NCBI GenBank assembly: GCA_039621445.1
Contig: CP154955.1
Span: 36,869,123 to 36,933,122, forward strand
Length of the DNA stretch: 64,000 nucleotides
Source: Euglena gracilis
Lineage: Eukaryota > Euglenida > Euglenophyceae > Euglenales
Direction: 5' to 3'
Shown here: in pieces, positions 40,346 through 52,555 of the stretch
How the letters are laid out: every line of letters starts with the position of its first letter
Position numbering within the stretch: the stretch's first letter is position 1
Translations under genes and position numbers: made by a program
Notes under the pieces: model-generated
Databases searched by the model: none
Told to the model about the DNA's origin: nothing
The model's input: the letters and a program-made list of their open reading frames with translations, nothing else

Positions 40346-43300
40346 CAGCTGTGGTCGGTCGGTACAATAACTGTTCGAAAGGTTGGAATTGGCCAAATAC
40401 CAACCATCAAAATGACTCACAATACCGCTTGACAAAATTTTCGACAAACCATGTCACACACGGTATTTTCCATGGCCCTTTGCCACACAATTATACTTTT
40501 TTGTTTATCAAATATAATGGGATTGAAATGTCTGATGCTGATTTGGAGGGCCTTTCTTTACGTTGCGCTTTTAAATTTACCCATTTGGACCTATGCCCTC
40601 CCATCATCCAGGAATTTTCACCAATAAATTAACTGTTGGCACAAAATGGTAGAACCGCCTCCAAGAAGGTCTATAAATAAAAGAGGAAAACATACTTTTT
40701 TTTTGAAAAATACAACCTGAGGCAAATGAAAAGAATTGACAGCTGAATTGCCCGCACCAAATAATACACCTGGGGAGTCAGTGGTGCTGGGGTTTTTAAG
40801 CGCCTTGTGGTGATATTCACCAATGGAAATCACTCAAATGTTACTTAAAAGCGAGCTACAAATTTATTTAATTGTGATGTTCCTTTGTAATTTTACATCT
40901 GCTCCTTTATGCAAAAACAGCAATCCACCAGCAATGTTTGAGAAGATGTTAATGATTTACAAAAATAAGGTGAAATCAAATTCTAACAAGGAGGGCCAAA
41001 AAATAGAGTTTTAGAGACAAAATTGTTCATTTGTTGAGTCTGTCTTCTTTGAGCAGAAATGCGTTTTGCAGGTTGTTTTTTATCAGCCCTCTTGCACACA
41101 TCAGTAGCCAAAGGGCTCGGGAACAAAATCTCTTAAAATGATATCGGGTGTGTGGGATTTCACTATCGTCACAAAACTTGGGCATTTTGTGGCTGGATCA
41201 AACAAAAACTTGGGCATTTGTGTGTGGATGACTGGATAGAGTGGGGCAGACCTCCCGAACGGCATGGCTCGGCTCAGCGGGGCCTCCGGGGGCCATCCTG
41301 CTGGCACCCCTGGTGGGTCAGGGCCGGGGCCGGGGAAGGTAGCAGCCCCACTGGACCACAAAGCACTCTCAAGAGCACTGTCAGGCAGCCATGGTTGCCG
41401 GCAGAAGAGCTCGCGTCGACAGTGGAGTGGGCTGGAAGAACCCGTGTGACAAATGCCTCCCCTTTTAGTATTCTTGGCAGATGCATGCTAATGCGACGGT
41501 AACGGGCCCCAAAAGCCAAAGCTGAGGCCGGACGCCCTTCCCTCTAGCCAAACGTCTATTTTTTTGTATTTAAAAAAAGCACCTGATGATGAAAATATGA
41601 TTGGCAAAAAAAGATGCTTGAAATGGAAAAAATTTCGAATTCGAATTTCGGCAACTGATGAAGAAGATGAATCGGAAGATCCAGATAAATTTCACTTGTT
41701 GCTCTGGCTGTTTTCTCTGTTCTGGAAGAATTTAAAAAATATATTTGTGAACTGACCCAATATGGGTAGAGGCACATCAGGGACCTTCCTGCCTCACCCA
41801 CAATTGCAATCCGCAGCTCTTCAGCATGGGCTTCCTGAGAAGAGAGGGGCCATTCTTAGTGGGCTTGGCACTCTGCTGTTTCAAAAATGTTTGGTGTGAA
41901 AAGAGACGATGTTCCTGGAGTGCTGGCTGGGAGAAAGCCATCTGTTCTGATGAGTGTTTTTGGAAAAGAGCGGACCCGAGCTGCACAGTTCAAATGCACA
42001 GCAAAGGAAAAGATGGGAAGGATGCTGTTCCATTGTCAAGCTTTGATGGAGAGGGGTGAATAAAGGGAGACCGATCGAAAACACAGACATGTGTGAGACT
42101 GTTGAAACAATTCCCCTGTTTTATTGTGGTGTTTGTGTGTTGCTTCGGCTGGCTTCCACTACCTGGCCTGTTAGGTCGGAGCCAGGGGACTTCCCTTGTC
42201 CACTGCCCTGCCAAAACAAACTCCCCCCTCAAAACCCGAAACAACCCTTGAAACCATGACAACCACAAACCGGGGGGGGGGCACAGGTACACCGGGCAGG
42301 AGCCGGCCATGGACGGCGCTGACCAGCAGCTTCCTCTCAATCATATGCTGCATTTGTTCCAGAGGGGGATGGGGCAGGGCCTTTCCCACTGTCAAAACGA
42401 CACGCATTTCGCCATTGGGGGGGGGACAGCTTTCAGTGCCAACCCCCTGGGGCTAAGCAGGCAGAACTATTCCCCTTCGACCCATGTCAATGGACATCCG
42501 CCCAGCCTGCGATGAACCCCGGGACACACGAGGGTGAAAAGAACCCCTGAGTGAGAAGGAGAACTGGCGGTCATACCTGAGAAGAGGAGTAATGCCAATC
42601 TTATTTGGATGCAAAACTTTGTACTCATCAAGAATTTTTTCTCTCATGGACCCAGAAACTACCAATCAAATGTCACCGATCGATAAGAAAAATATATACC
42701 CGGAATTTGAGGAAACTCAAAAAAGGACTCAAAAAAAAAACTTCATGGTGTTTGGTCAAAAGTGTTCGGCCAATTTTTTGGTGGTTGTATGGGGAAAAAT
42801 AGGTGGGTTTGGGAAAGAGAAACATGCACACTTTTCCGCAGGGTTGCAAGTGAACCCATGACTTGGACCCAAAGAAAAACGTTGGGCTTGCCTGGTGGCC
42901 CCGCCCAGCCAAATGGTCACTTTGCACTTGGTGATGCGGGTCTTCACACCACAGCAGACCCCGGCCTTTTCGGAAAAAAAAAGCCAATGAAAATTGGTGC
43001 TCGGGTTTTTCTCTTGAGGCAGGTCCCTGGAACTGCTGTCTTTTTTCTTCCCAAAAACTGTCCCGCCGAATGTTTTAGGCGGCCTAACTCGCACTTGGCT
43101 TTGAAAGTCTAACATTGCGCCGACGCGCAACCTTGCAAAAAAGTTCCGTTTTCGAACACCAAAGCCTGAGGTTGAGGGCAGTCCGAATTAGTGTCTCCCT
43201 ACCCCAGGGTTGTATGGGAATCTCTGGGGGAAGTGGGGGGAGCCCCTTCCAAAACTGGGGGGGGTGGGGGGACCCCCCTCCTACCTCCAATTTTTGGTCG

Positions 43301-43963
43301 CCGAAAATTTCTACGCTCATGTAGAATGCAAATTTCAGAGTTATATTGCGCCACAGCGCATACAAATACAATTTTTAAAATTCTAAATTAGCATGGCTGT
43401 TGCGCCGAAACGTGTCCCACGTTCAAACCCGGGGTTTGAACCTTTTTCAAAATGGAGCACAGGCTTAAAAAGACTAAAAGTGCCTGTTTCCTGGGTCCCA
43501 ACAACCGCAAATGATGGACGTGCCACCGTGGAGGGTCCCTGCGGAACCAGAGGGCCAAAAGGGTGGGTTTGACCACCGGGTTTCAAAAAGAATGCAACGT
43601 TGCGCTTAAATGCAAAGCAAAAATCAAAACCTAAGTGCAAGTTAGGCCACCTAAGAGTGTTATTACCCCCTGATTGAAAGATGATTCGCTTTGTCCAACG
43701 GGATCCCTGCCCTCAAAGTATCAGCGTTGATATTGTATTCATTAAGTACAGCGCCACAAGTGGGGACAAAATCCAAACAAAAAATGCATTCAACCAGGGT
43801 GGGAAACAGACAAAATGAAGGTGTGCTCCTGATATCAAGTGGCGATTGTGCTACGCTTGCGCTCTTTTTGTTGCTCTTGTGATTTGAAACCTGAAAATAT
43901 ATCATACTACACCTTCATTGCCTTTGTGCCTTGCAAATTTTCAAGCCATTGGCTGACACTTTT

Positions 43964-44034
43964 ATTCCGGTTATTCCAATTTATTCCGGTTTTCACTATT
44001 CCGGTTTATTCTGGTTTATTCCGGGCCGGAACAT
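43964..44034. repeat. TTATTCCGGTT mini-repeat
   Basis: Five or six imperfect copies of TATTCCGGTT/TTATTCCGG in 70 bp. Confidence 0.7.
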
Positions 44035-44567
44035 CTCCCTGGGCCTGCATATTTTCTCATGTACCCAAAATTTTCTGGAGGAAGCTAAAACTGAGCACAA
44101 GATAGAGAGCCTGATTTCAACAACTACTAACTACTAAACAACAACTAACCATGCCTGCTTGTTGATCAAAAGAAAAATTCAATTCAAGGTTTTCCTCCCT
44201 CCATATTCATTTATGGTGATGATGACTGTTTCGGGTAGGTTGGTGGAAATTTATGGTGGCCATCTTGTCGGCTCAAATTTGGATTCCTCAGACTTTGGTC
44301 AGACTAAAACCAGAGGGGAGCATCTTATTGGATTGATCTAGAGGGGGAATTGAGAGAACGGGAACATACTCAGTTCGACGGCATTGAAACTACGTTGAGC
44401 GGCATGCAAAAAAGGTGCAGCACGTCCACCAGAATCCTCCAGAGAACCCTAAAGACACAGGACCACGATGTTTGGCCGGTGGGCTTCCCCTCATCGTTGA
44501 CTTCTGCACCGCAAGACATACGGCCACTCGACATTCAATGCACGGAGGCGCACTGGACCTGCAGCGG

Positions 44568-44708
44568 CGGCGTCTCGTGGACGGCCCGGCTGCGGTCCGC
44601 CGCCGCGGCCAGAGATGCGCCGGGGCAGCGCGGCGCGGGGCGGGTCGCCCCCAAGGCATCCCTGGGCGGGGTCGAGGGCACCCCGCCGGGGTCGTTCAGC
44701 AACGCCTC
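44568..44708 (-). CDS. possible GC-rich coding exon, unknown product
   Basis: The minus strand has strong G/C at third positions and reads LNDPGGVPSTPPRDALG, then SLAAAADRSRAVHETPPLQ, just before GTCCAG (a possible donor). A possible acceptor AG precedes GCGTTGCTGAAC at about 44708. No domain is recognised; it may be a single exon of an unrelated host gene. The style is like the LicD exons further right. Confidence 0.25.
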
Positions 44709-45834
44709 ACAACATCAGCCATCGAAGCAAACTGCAACATTTGCAGTGGCGAACCGATAGGTCGGACCCCGTGATCGATTGGGCAACTCGAGGGGCCGTG
44801 TAGTCGGCGATTTTTTTCCAAGGGGGGGGGTCGAACGCCCCACATAACCCCATCGCCGTGCGTTGGGGAAATAATAAAAGCTGCAGGGAATGGACATCGA
44901 TTGGGGTTAAAAATGAATTGTGAAGGGGGTGGGTGTTACAAAAAAGTTGATTGGAAACTTTTGCGACGTTTTCTGGCAAGCGTGACGTTGCAAACGCCGA
45001 CCCTGAACACCCGTGATCGTGATCAAATTTGGGCCAAAATCCCCAAACCTGGGCCAAACAAATGCGAAGAACAAGATAAATAATACAAGCAAAACGAAAT
45101 TCCTATTTCCCCACTTGAACCGTCAACTTCTTTCCCGTTAAAATCAATCAATCCATCAACGAATCAACCACCATGGTGGCAGTATAAACTTCATTTCAAA
45201 AAAAAATCAAAGCAGAAGGGTTAAATAACCAAATTTTTATCCTTGCCTCAAACGATTTGTCTGAATATTGTCTTGTAAAAAAAATTATCCATGAGCAATT
45301 CTGCACTGGTGAGAGGTTTTGCGACCTCTATGGGACGGGACCCACACACCCATCACCTGGAGGGGAGGCTCGGGAGGACCCATTTTGGGGTTTCCAATTT
45401 TTTTGCGCACATTGTGCCGAAAATAGAGGAAAACACAACACACACTCACCCTCACCCCGGGTCGCCAATTCTTGAAAAAAATCCTGACACCGGTTCTTGG
45501 GAAAGAGCCCTGCTTTTGTCAAATCCTGGACAGCTGCCAGAGGCTCCTCCCAAGAATTATCAACGAAATGCTTCGTCTCCTCCCAGAACTGCTCCAAATA
45601 CCTGCATACAAGCAGCAGAGCATTCGAGCACCCCTCAAGCGGGCACCAAAACAATGCGGCTTCGCAACTGTATGAAGCCAAGAACAAATACAGGGTGGAC
45701 AAAAATTATGCAAAAAATAAGGTAAAAAAATTGGTGGAATTTTGGCAGAATGTTGATTCTGGAAAACAAATTTGGTAAAATTTGGAGTTTCAAACACTTC
45801 TTTTTGTGATGTGTCGAGCAGTATGCACCTGCTT

Positions 45835-46445
45835 CCCATTGATCAAACTGAACATCTGCTGAGGGGGTCTGCCAAGCATTGGCCGGAGGGGACCACATCA
45901 CCTACAGGGTGACATTGTTTTTGATGAGCCAGTAGAAAAACGGCTACAAAATCCTGTCACAGGGTTTTTGTCCACCCTGCTCAGGTAATAAAAGACTACG
46001 TGATTGTCCACACACAGGCAAACTCTGCAGCCAGGAGCTCTTTTACAATTATGCGAATGGATTGTTTGTCACTCCAGTATTCTTAAACAAATTGCTTGAT
46101 TCTGGGTCACCTCCCCCCAGCCCAGGCTGCTGCTGTCTGAGTGCAAAACTTTTGTTTTTTTTCACAAATAATTTTCTTGACCAATTTCCCAGCAGACATC
46201 TGACTTCTTTTAACTCTCCCTTTATCCCCTGTGAGGTTGGGTGATTGGATTGGACTCGACTCCCAAGGATCTTGGAGTGCGGGTGCTCCACCAGAAAATT
46301 GGAGAACAATGATCCCTTAAAAAAGGCAGGGCCAGGAGATTTGATCTCATTTTCCCCAACATGGCAGCTATCTGCCTTTTTGCCATGACCAGGGTTTTGC
46401 CAAAGGGCCCCCGAGGGGGTCCACTGACTATCCATTTTGCTGGAC
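45835..46445 (-). mobile_element. DIRS RT-RNase H fragment F
   Basis: Minus-strand fragment related to copy C. Remnant blocks: a degenerate MSKRQ-type segment and FSNFLVEHPHSKILGSRVQS (thumb end), RNase H start ALRQQQPGLGGG (shifted from SDSSxxxWGG), a DNHVVFYYLSR equivalent at about 46000, and the end RPMLGRPPQQ (shifted ECLADPxSR) near 45870. Terminal repeats are absent. Heavily decayed. Confidence 0.65.
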
Positions 46446-46670
46446 ACTGGGAAAATGGACTAGCCAGACCCCTGGGGGGATGCGGGACCCCCCCCCCCCG
46501 ACAAGAATAAATTCCTCCGGCGTTTTTTTAAATGAATTTTTTGGCTGATTTTGTCCCAACAAATCCAAAATGTCCAAAAAATGGGCATTTTTGGCCAGCT
46601 TTGGGGGACCAAATTTTTTTCCGGCTTCGCCGGTCACTGGAAAAACTTTCCACTAGCTAGCCCAAAGCAA
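46446..46670. repeat. dispersed repeat R2, copy 1
   Basis: Shares GGGCATTTTTGGCCAG, GGACCAAA, GGTCACTGGAAAAA and CCACTAGCTAGCC with 55290-55395. It contains the small hairpin CCGGCTTCGCCGG at 46620. No coding capacity. Confidence 0.6.
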
Positions 46671-46791
46671 GAAAAACAGGTCTCCTTCAGTTCATGGTTT
46701 TTACTGACATTTGAGTCGAAACGCTGCTTTTGATTGAACACCGGTCGATGCGGATGCCCCGGCTTGCATCCAATCCACCTCGCCGGCCCAC

Positions 46792-47040
46792 CTGTCCAGC
46801 AGCGCCAATTTCCGGCGGTACTCCTCCTCCGCCCTCACCCGCTCCGCCTCGACCGCCGCCAGGAAGGGCTGCTCCGCGCCGGCCCCGCCCACCCCGGCGA
46901 GCGCCAGCGCGGCCGCCAGCCGCTGGGCCAGCTGCTGCAGCCCCCCGTCCGCCCCATCCGGGGGGCCTGGCTCGGTGTTGGTCGCCCGGTCGCGGCCCGG
47001 GGGCCGGGCCAGCCGGGGCACCGCCGCTCTGGGAGACCGA
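46792..47040 (-). CDS. possible GC-rich coding exon with coiled-coil sequence
   Basis: Minus strand with very high GC3: LQQLAQRLAAALALAGVGG, then EQPFLAAVEAERVRAEEEYR and RKLALLDR, followed by a canonical donor (CAG/GTGGGC) at 46791. A likely acceptor is CCCAG before AGCGGCGG at about 47040. The heptad-like Ala/Leu/Glu pattern suggests a helix or coiled coil. Product unknown. It may belong to a gene separate from the LicD gene, whose stop is at 52556. Confidence 0.35.
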
Positions 47041-47099
47041 AACGGGGAACGGGCTGCGGGCACCACGGCGATCCGGGGATCGAATGGGGCCAAAAATTA

Positions 47100-48120
47100 A
47101 AAAGTCAAAAAAAACGCTTTTTTTTATCGCTTTGGGCGGATGGACGATGGACGATGGACGATGGCGCAACGCTGCCAGAAATCACTTTACCCCCCGAAAT
47201 CGAACCGTTTTTTTTTTTTGCCGAAATATGGTCTCTGTTGCCCATTTTTCCGGTTGATTTTCCGTTGAATGTGCTGGGACAGGAAATGATTTTTTGTTAA
47301 GGACCGGCCGTTGGCAGCCCAAAAAAAGCCTAAGGCGGTCCTTAAGGCCCTTCAAGGGGAAAAAACTTCCCGTCCCTAATGGACCTCTCTGGCGAGTGCA
47401 TATGGCCCGAAATGGGGAGTGGCCAGGGGGTGTGAGGGTGGGAGGGTGGGGGAGGGTTAGGGGTCCCAGCTCGGGCCATTACTTCGCTGCGGGTCGCCAC
47501 AATCCTCCCCCCGGGCACCAGGCAGGGGGAAAGATGGAGCACCTGAAGTGCACGCACACTGTCTCCCGATTGCTGTGAAAAGTTGCCAAACAGAAAACAC
47601 ACAACAAGCTTCAGAGTCGCACGCCAGTCTCCCTCTCGAACAATGCACAGCTTCCCTGTGCCGATCAGTGTGGCACTGCACCCATCGATGTGGAAACACA
47701 CCTGTCGCGAACGCTCAGGCGCTCAATCAAGGCGGTGTCCACCTTTGTATCCACCGGGTCACCCTTCTCGTCTGGCCCAGTGATGCCCGCCACCAGGGCT
47801 GAACGGGAACGCCTGGTGGGGGGCCGACCCCCCCCTCCCCCGGACGTTGGGGGGGGACTCCCATCCACCATGACACTGCTCCGTGGGGGATCAGACCCCA
47901 ACCCATGAGGAGGTCGGGGGCGTTGACCCCGGTTACGCCCCATCTGGTTTCCTTCAGCCCTGCCCGCCATCCACTGCACAAGTGCTTCACGCTTTTCCCG
48001 GGCGGACTCAGGCGCGTGTTGCGGTGGCGGAGGAACCCCAGAGCAAGGCCTGCGATTCCGGGCCGCCTGGAAACAGGCGGCCCATTTTTCCGCGCTCAGG
48101 CCGTTGACAAGCACCTCTGG
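47100..48120 (-). other. coding-like region of uncertain nature
   Basis: The minus frame 48114-47665 (149 codons) reads GLSAEKWAACFQAARNRRP, REKREALVQWMAGRAEG, a Gly/Pro-rich middle, and GDPVDTKVDTALIERLSVRD. It has some resemblance to gag/protease linkers (a V-D-T-x-L stretch) but without a convincing D-T/S-G. Unrecognised. Confidence 0.25.
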
Positions 48121-49522
48121 TCAGCCATGCCCTGGGGCTCAGCATCACCCGGCATAGCCCGGCATCGCCTTTGAAGCCCTTGGTGGTGCACCTCTAATGC
48201 CTGCATTCAGTCAAATACTGCATCCACGGCATCCACAACGTCACCTGCATCCACTCCATCCACTCTTGTCCACCCTTGACCATTTGCCCACTTTTGCCCA
48301 CTCTTGCTTTTGGTCACTGTTGCCAAATTCATTCACTGTTGGCCGTTTTTAGCCATCACAAGCTTCTTCCCCTCTTGGTCCTTTCTTGTTACAGCCTTGG
48401 AGCGGCATTCATGGGGTGGATGCAGATACTGGCGTCGATGCAGTGAATGGATGCAGAGATGCAATGGCATACAATGGCCTATAAGACCATAAGAATTGCT
48501 CATATTGACCCAAATGAGCCCCAAGATTTCCTCAAATTATCACAAAATTGCTCCAAAAATGGCCAAAATGAGTGCAACATGAGAGATCTGAGGAAAATGA
48601 TAGCTCATTAATCCCAAATATGGGTTTAATTCTGTAAAGGATGGAAAAAATGCCAATGTCGGCCAGCATTGCCCAGTATCAGAACCCCACCTCTGGTCTC
48701 CAAAGATCCAGCACCGCCCAGCATCGCTCAGTGTCGCCCAGCAGCCCAGCATCACCAGAGGTGCTTGCCCGTTGAGGTGGCGCTGCTTGGGGGTGCTTTG
48801 CGAGCTGTTGGCCTTGTTCATCGCTGCGTGACAACAAAAGGTGCATTACGGTCTTCACTTCCAAACAACCACTGGCACCCCAAGAACGCATATAAAAACC
48901 GAAATCATCAATCAGCTTCCCCTGGCTGGATTTTAGGGTGTCGCCGACCCCCACCCTGCGGGGAGAGGGGGTCCCACCACCAAGGCACTCAGAGCCAACC
49001 CCTATGGTGAAAAAAAAAGGCCAAGGCAGAAATCATTTTGCCCCTTTTCGGACCTATTGGCCAACCAGGCGCACCCGGGGTAAATCAAACCCAGCCTTCC
49101 CCACTGCGATACCCTTGTTGTGTCATACTCTGTATGAGGAGGGGTGGGTGTGTTTGAACCATCCCATTCACTGGTTTGTCTGACCCACATGTCTGACCCT
49201 GGGTGGTCTCTTTTTGACAATTTCTGGCCAAAATGAGCGCACAAAAACAAGGCTAAACGGTTTGTTGGCGACTTTGGAATAAAAAAATCACGGCCCTTCG
49301 CACTGGGCAAAATACTGCCCAAAGCAAAGCTCCAACCGAAACTTCTCTTCACCCGAGGAGGGGGGATCCCCGGCCAAAAAGGCGAGTCACTCCAAAAAGA
49401 CAAAAAAAGACAATAACGACACCTTTTGGAACTTCCATGTTAAGCCTCCCTGGGCCTTGGGGGTTGCACAAGGAGGTATTCTGCTGTTTGGAAATACTGA
49501 TTTCCACGACATCATTTACGCC
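48121..49522. other. non-coding, minisatellite-like stretches
   Basis: Contains CCACTC/CCCACTTTTG repeats (48220-48310) and CCAGCATCRCCCAG-type repeats (48664-48760). No gene recognised. Confidence 0.35.
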
Positions 49523-49530
49523 CACCCAAG

Positions 49531-49812
49531 CAGGGTTTTTTTCAGACTGGGGGGGGGGAGGGGTCGGCACCCACCCACCCACCCACCCCCTGGGGTGGCC
49601 CCCCCCCTGTGGGAGGAGGGGGGTCCTGGGGGACCCACCCACTTTTGCCCGAAAATGGCCAAAAATGGCCAAAAATAGCACCTTTTCAAAATTTTCGGTG
49701 TCTTGGCGCCGAAAAAGATACCAGCCCCTGCCCCCCCCCCCTGGGGGGGGAGGGGTCCAAGGGACCCCCCCCCCCAGGGGAGGGGTCCAAGACTAAAAAA
49801 AAAAAACCCCTG
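49531..49812. mobile_element. hAT-like MITE, copy 1 (8-bp TSD)
   Basis: 282 bp flanked by a perfect 8-bp direct repeat CACCCAAG (49523-49530 and 49813-49820). Ends are inverted: CAGGGTTTTTTTCAGAC and GACTA...AAAACCCCTG. The interior has G-rich then C-rich arms, AAAATGGCCAAAAATGGCC, and a hairpin TTTTCGGTGTCTTGGCGCC. An 8-bp duplication with a CAGGG terminus is characteristic of the hAT superfamily. There is no transposase. Confidence 0.75.
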
Positions 49813-49820
49813 CACCCAAG

Positions 49821-52555
49821 CCAGCCTACCAATGCAAGGGTTGGTGAAATTCCTGACTGTGCACAAGATGATGAAACCAAAAAGAGACAAAAATGATTCA
49901 TAGGGCATTTTGCATTCCTATTGAACACACCAACAGAGGCATGTATCCATCCGCTTCCCTTGGAGATTGACGAGGCTGTCTCCACCGCGGCGCTGTTTTG
50001 AGCCTCCGCTGCCATGTCTCCCCCATACGGAATCGCCAAAGAGGGAATCGGGTCAGGATCCACGTAAGCACTGGAAAAGGGAAGAGACAGCGGAACGAGT
50101 CCGTGGTGCACAATAAAATACAACGGTCAACAGGCTGAACCAACTGCCGTCCTCAAGAGGAAACACAGCTCAAAGCTGTTTCTTGCCAATTCTGATTTTA
50201 ACTTCAAAAAAGCCAGAAAGAATGGCAGAAGCACATTTTCAAAATTTCAAACCATTTGTGAGGGGAGAACAGGGACGTTGGGTTATGGACCATGTCCTCC
50301 CCAGATTTCCCGTACAAGCTGGTTTGGCCATTTTATATCGTAATTGGAATATCTCCAGGAGTTGATGCAACATCAAATCACAATTTCCCTCCGAAAAAAA
50401 ACAACACAAAAGAACGAGCAAAAAAAGGCAGTGCACATTGATTCAAAAAAATTCTGAACGTCAAAAAACCAATGCAAAACAACACACTGAAAATGCAGAA
50501 TGCTTTACAGCCTTAAGGTTGACTCCCCAGCTGCACACACTTGCCTGTTTTTGGGGGAAAATAAAATTCGAAAATGGAATCTGGGAACCCTCATAGAAGA
50601 GCATAATAACTGGGCAAAAATCTTCAAACTCGGTAGAGCAAAAAATGCGAAAAAGAAATGAAAATTTCACAAACTTCATTCTGTGAAAAAAATGCTAAAA
50701 ACGCGAATTTCAAGGCGTTGAATTTTTTGCAAACACCCGGCGACTTCGGTGCGTGAGGGGGAATATCAATGATTCCTGACCCCTGGGGTGTCGTCCGGCC
50801 CGAAACCAGTCACAATGAAAAAAACCCAGTGGACCCCTGGGCGAGGGGTCGGCCCACTACGCAATGCCAATTCATTTTCCTCCCAGGAAACAAAAAACAG
50901 TTGTTGCAACCATTCTGTACGCGATGGATAAACTCTCCCACTTATAACCCCCGGGGGGTAACAAGATCGTGTGGTGGTCGGCCCCAAGAAGCTTAATGTG
51001 TGTCCAGAAGAGATACCCTTTTTTTCAGCACGGGGGTAAAACGAGGTATTTTGGGAGATTCTATGGGTCTTTTGCCAAACCCCATAAATTGGCATTTCCC
51101 GCCTCACCTGTGTGATTTTTGGCAGGGGGGTTATGAGTGGGGGGCTAACTTTTCTGACCGCACAGGTGCTGTGCATTTCAAATGGTCAGAGGCAGAGAGG
51201 GAAGAAAGAATGCAACCCCCAGCCCACCTTTGCTTTGGGTGTCTTGTTATATTCCCTGACTTCACTGTCTTGCTGGATCAATGCCATATGCATTACAGGC
51301 ATATTGCCGTCAAATACAGTGTGCCCTGACATATTGGAATGTGCAACACAAATCCACAATCCCAATCACCCACATGTGGAGCAAAAGACCTGTGGGTGTA
51401 CATCTTGGCGAAATCCACCACAGCAGGAGTATGCAGTAAATGACTGCCGGAATCAGAATAAGCACAAGGATCCATCATTACCTGAGAATGTAGGGAAGCC
51501 GCGTTTTGGATGAATTTGCAGTGGGACCAGGTGGTCGGTTACCACCAAAGCTGGTTCGATCAACGGAAGAGATGGGCCTTTCTCCAAGCCTTGATACGTA
51601 GAGTGTGTGACATGCGCATTTGTCTGTGCCCCCCATCCAAAGTTGTTGTCGGAATTGGGTCTGATCAAAAACTTGCTTTATTAGAATTAATCTGTTGTGG
51701 ACACCAGGAAATAAGACAACCCCCAAACACATTCGACATATGACTAGAAAAATCAAAGGTCAGCGTTCAAAAATATATCGTCAAAAGCAGAATGTGCGAC
51801 GTCCCCCAAAATGTCTTCCCCAGGGCTGTACAGGAAGGGGTTTCCTGGTGGCAAGCTTCTTTTACCAATAAAGCGATCAGAGCTTACCGACCTAAATCCC
51901 TCTGAGCTAAAAAATTTCATTCCTGAGTCCCTTTATCTCCCAATGTGAACAATATGGAGGAGAGACAGCTTGGGGGGGACCTGGATGCCCTACCCCGAGC
52001 TATTCCCTGCCCAAACCCCAGGCAACCCCAAAAATGGTCATTTTCATAACTTTTTTATGTGTGAGTTTGCAAAAAATATATCAAGCAGGGCGTTTTTGAC
52101 GACCCTCCCAGGGGTGATTTTAACGACCCCCCGGGGTCCAGAGCCTGGAAAACTTGGGCTGGCTGGAAAAAGGCTGCTGGCTGACCCTCCCCGCCCGGAT
52201 CCCAGGCTGAAACTGGCCCAACCCAGGGTTGAAACTGCAAAAAAGTCCCAAAAAACAGACAAATATGCAAAAAAAAAAACAACAATTTTCTCACCCCAAA
52301 TTTGCCCTGGCCACCCATTCACCCTGGCTACCGTGTTCTGACCCATTCTTGGCCCATTTTTTTTGCAACCCCAAAAAACGAAAAATCCGTAACCATCCAA
52401 CCACCCTTTGGCTGCTGGAAATAAATAAACTCGTTGATGGACGGTGCATCCCGCCGCGTGCAGCCCCACCGATGCCGGAAAGCGGGGGCAGTGCGTTTTA
52501 AGCCACGGTCGAGGACCCGGGGCGGGGGTTCGACACTGCGGCGAGGCGCGGTGGG
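49821..52555. other. unassigned sequence downstream of the LicD gene
   Basis: No protein domain recognised on either strand. Open frames at 50769-51176 and 51112-51756 are short and conflict with each other. It may include the 3' end of the LicD transcript. Confidence 0.25.

Larger units (their letters stand above)
39862..44500. other. mostly non-coding, no gene recognised
   Basis: AT-rich at 39.9-41.1 kb and 43.9-44.3 kb. It includes tandem hairpins (40290-40345), a TTATTCCGGTT mini-repeat (43964-44030) and short GC-rich patches at 41.25-41.45 and 42.15-42.35 kb. Short open frames have no recognisable domain. Confidence 0.3.

Noticed and set aside
47665-48114. Retropepsin on the minus strand
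   Set aside because: The V-D-T stretch lacks a D-T/S-G active-site loop and a following hydrophobic flap.
50766-51180. Another NPPW/DLFAS domain suggested by FIFLPGNKKQLLQPF
   Set aside because: Only one short resemblance; no NPPW block or neighbouring RNase H or recombinase motifs nearby.
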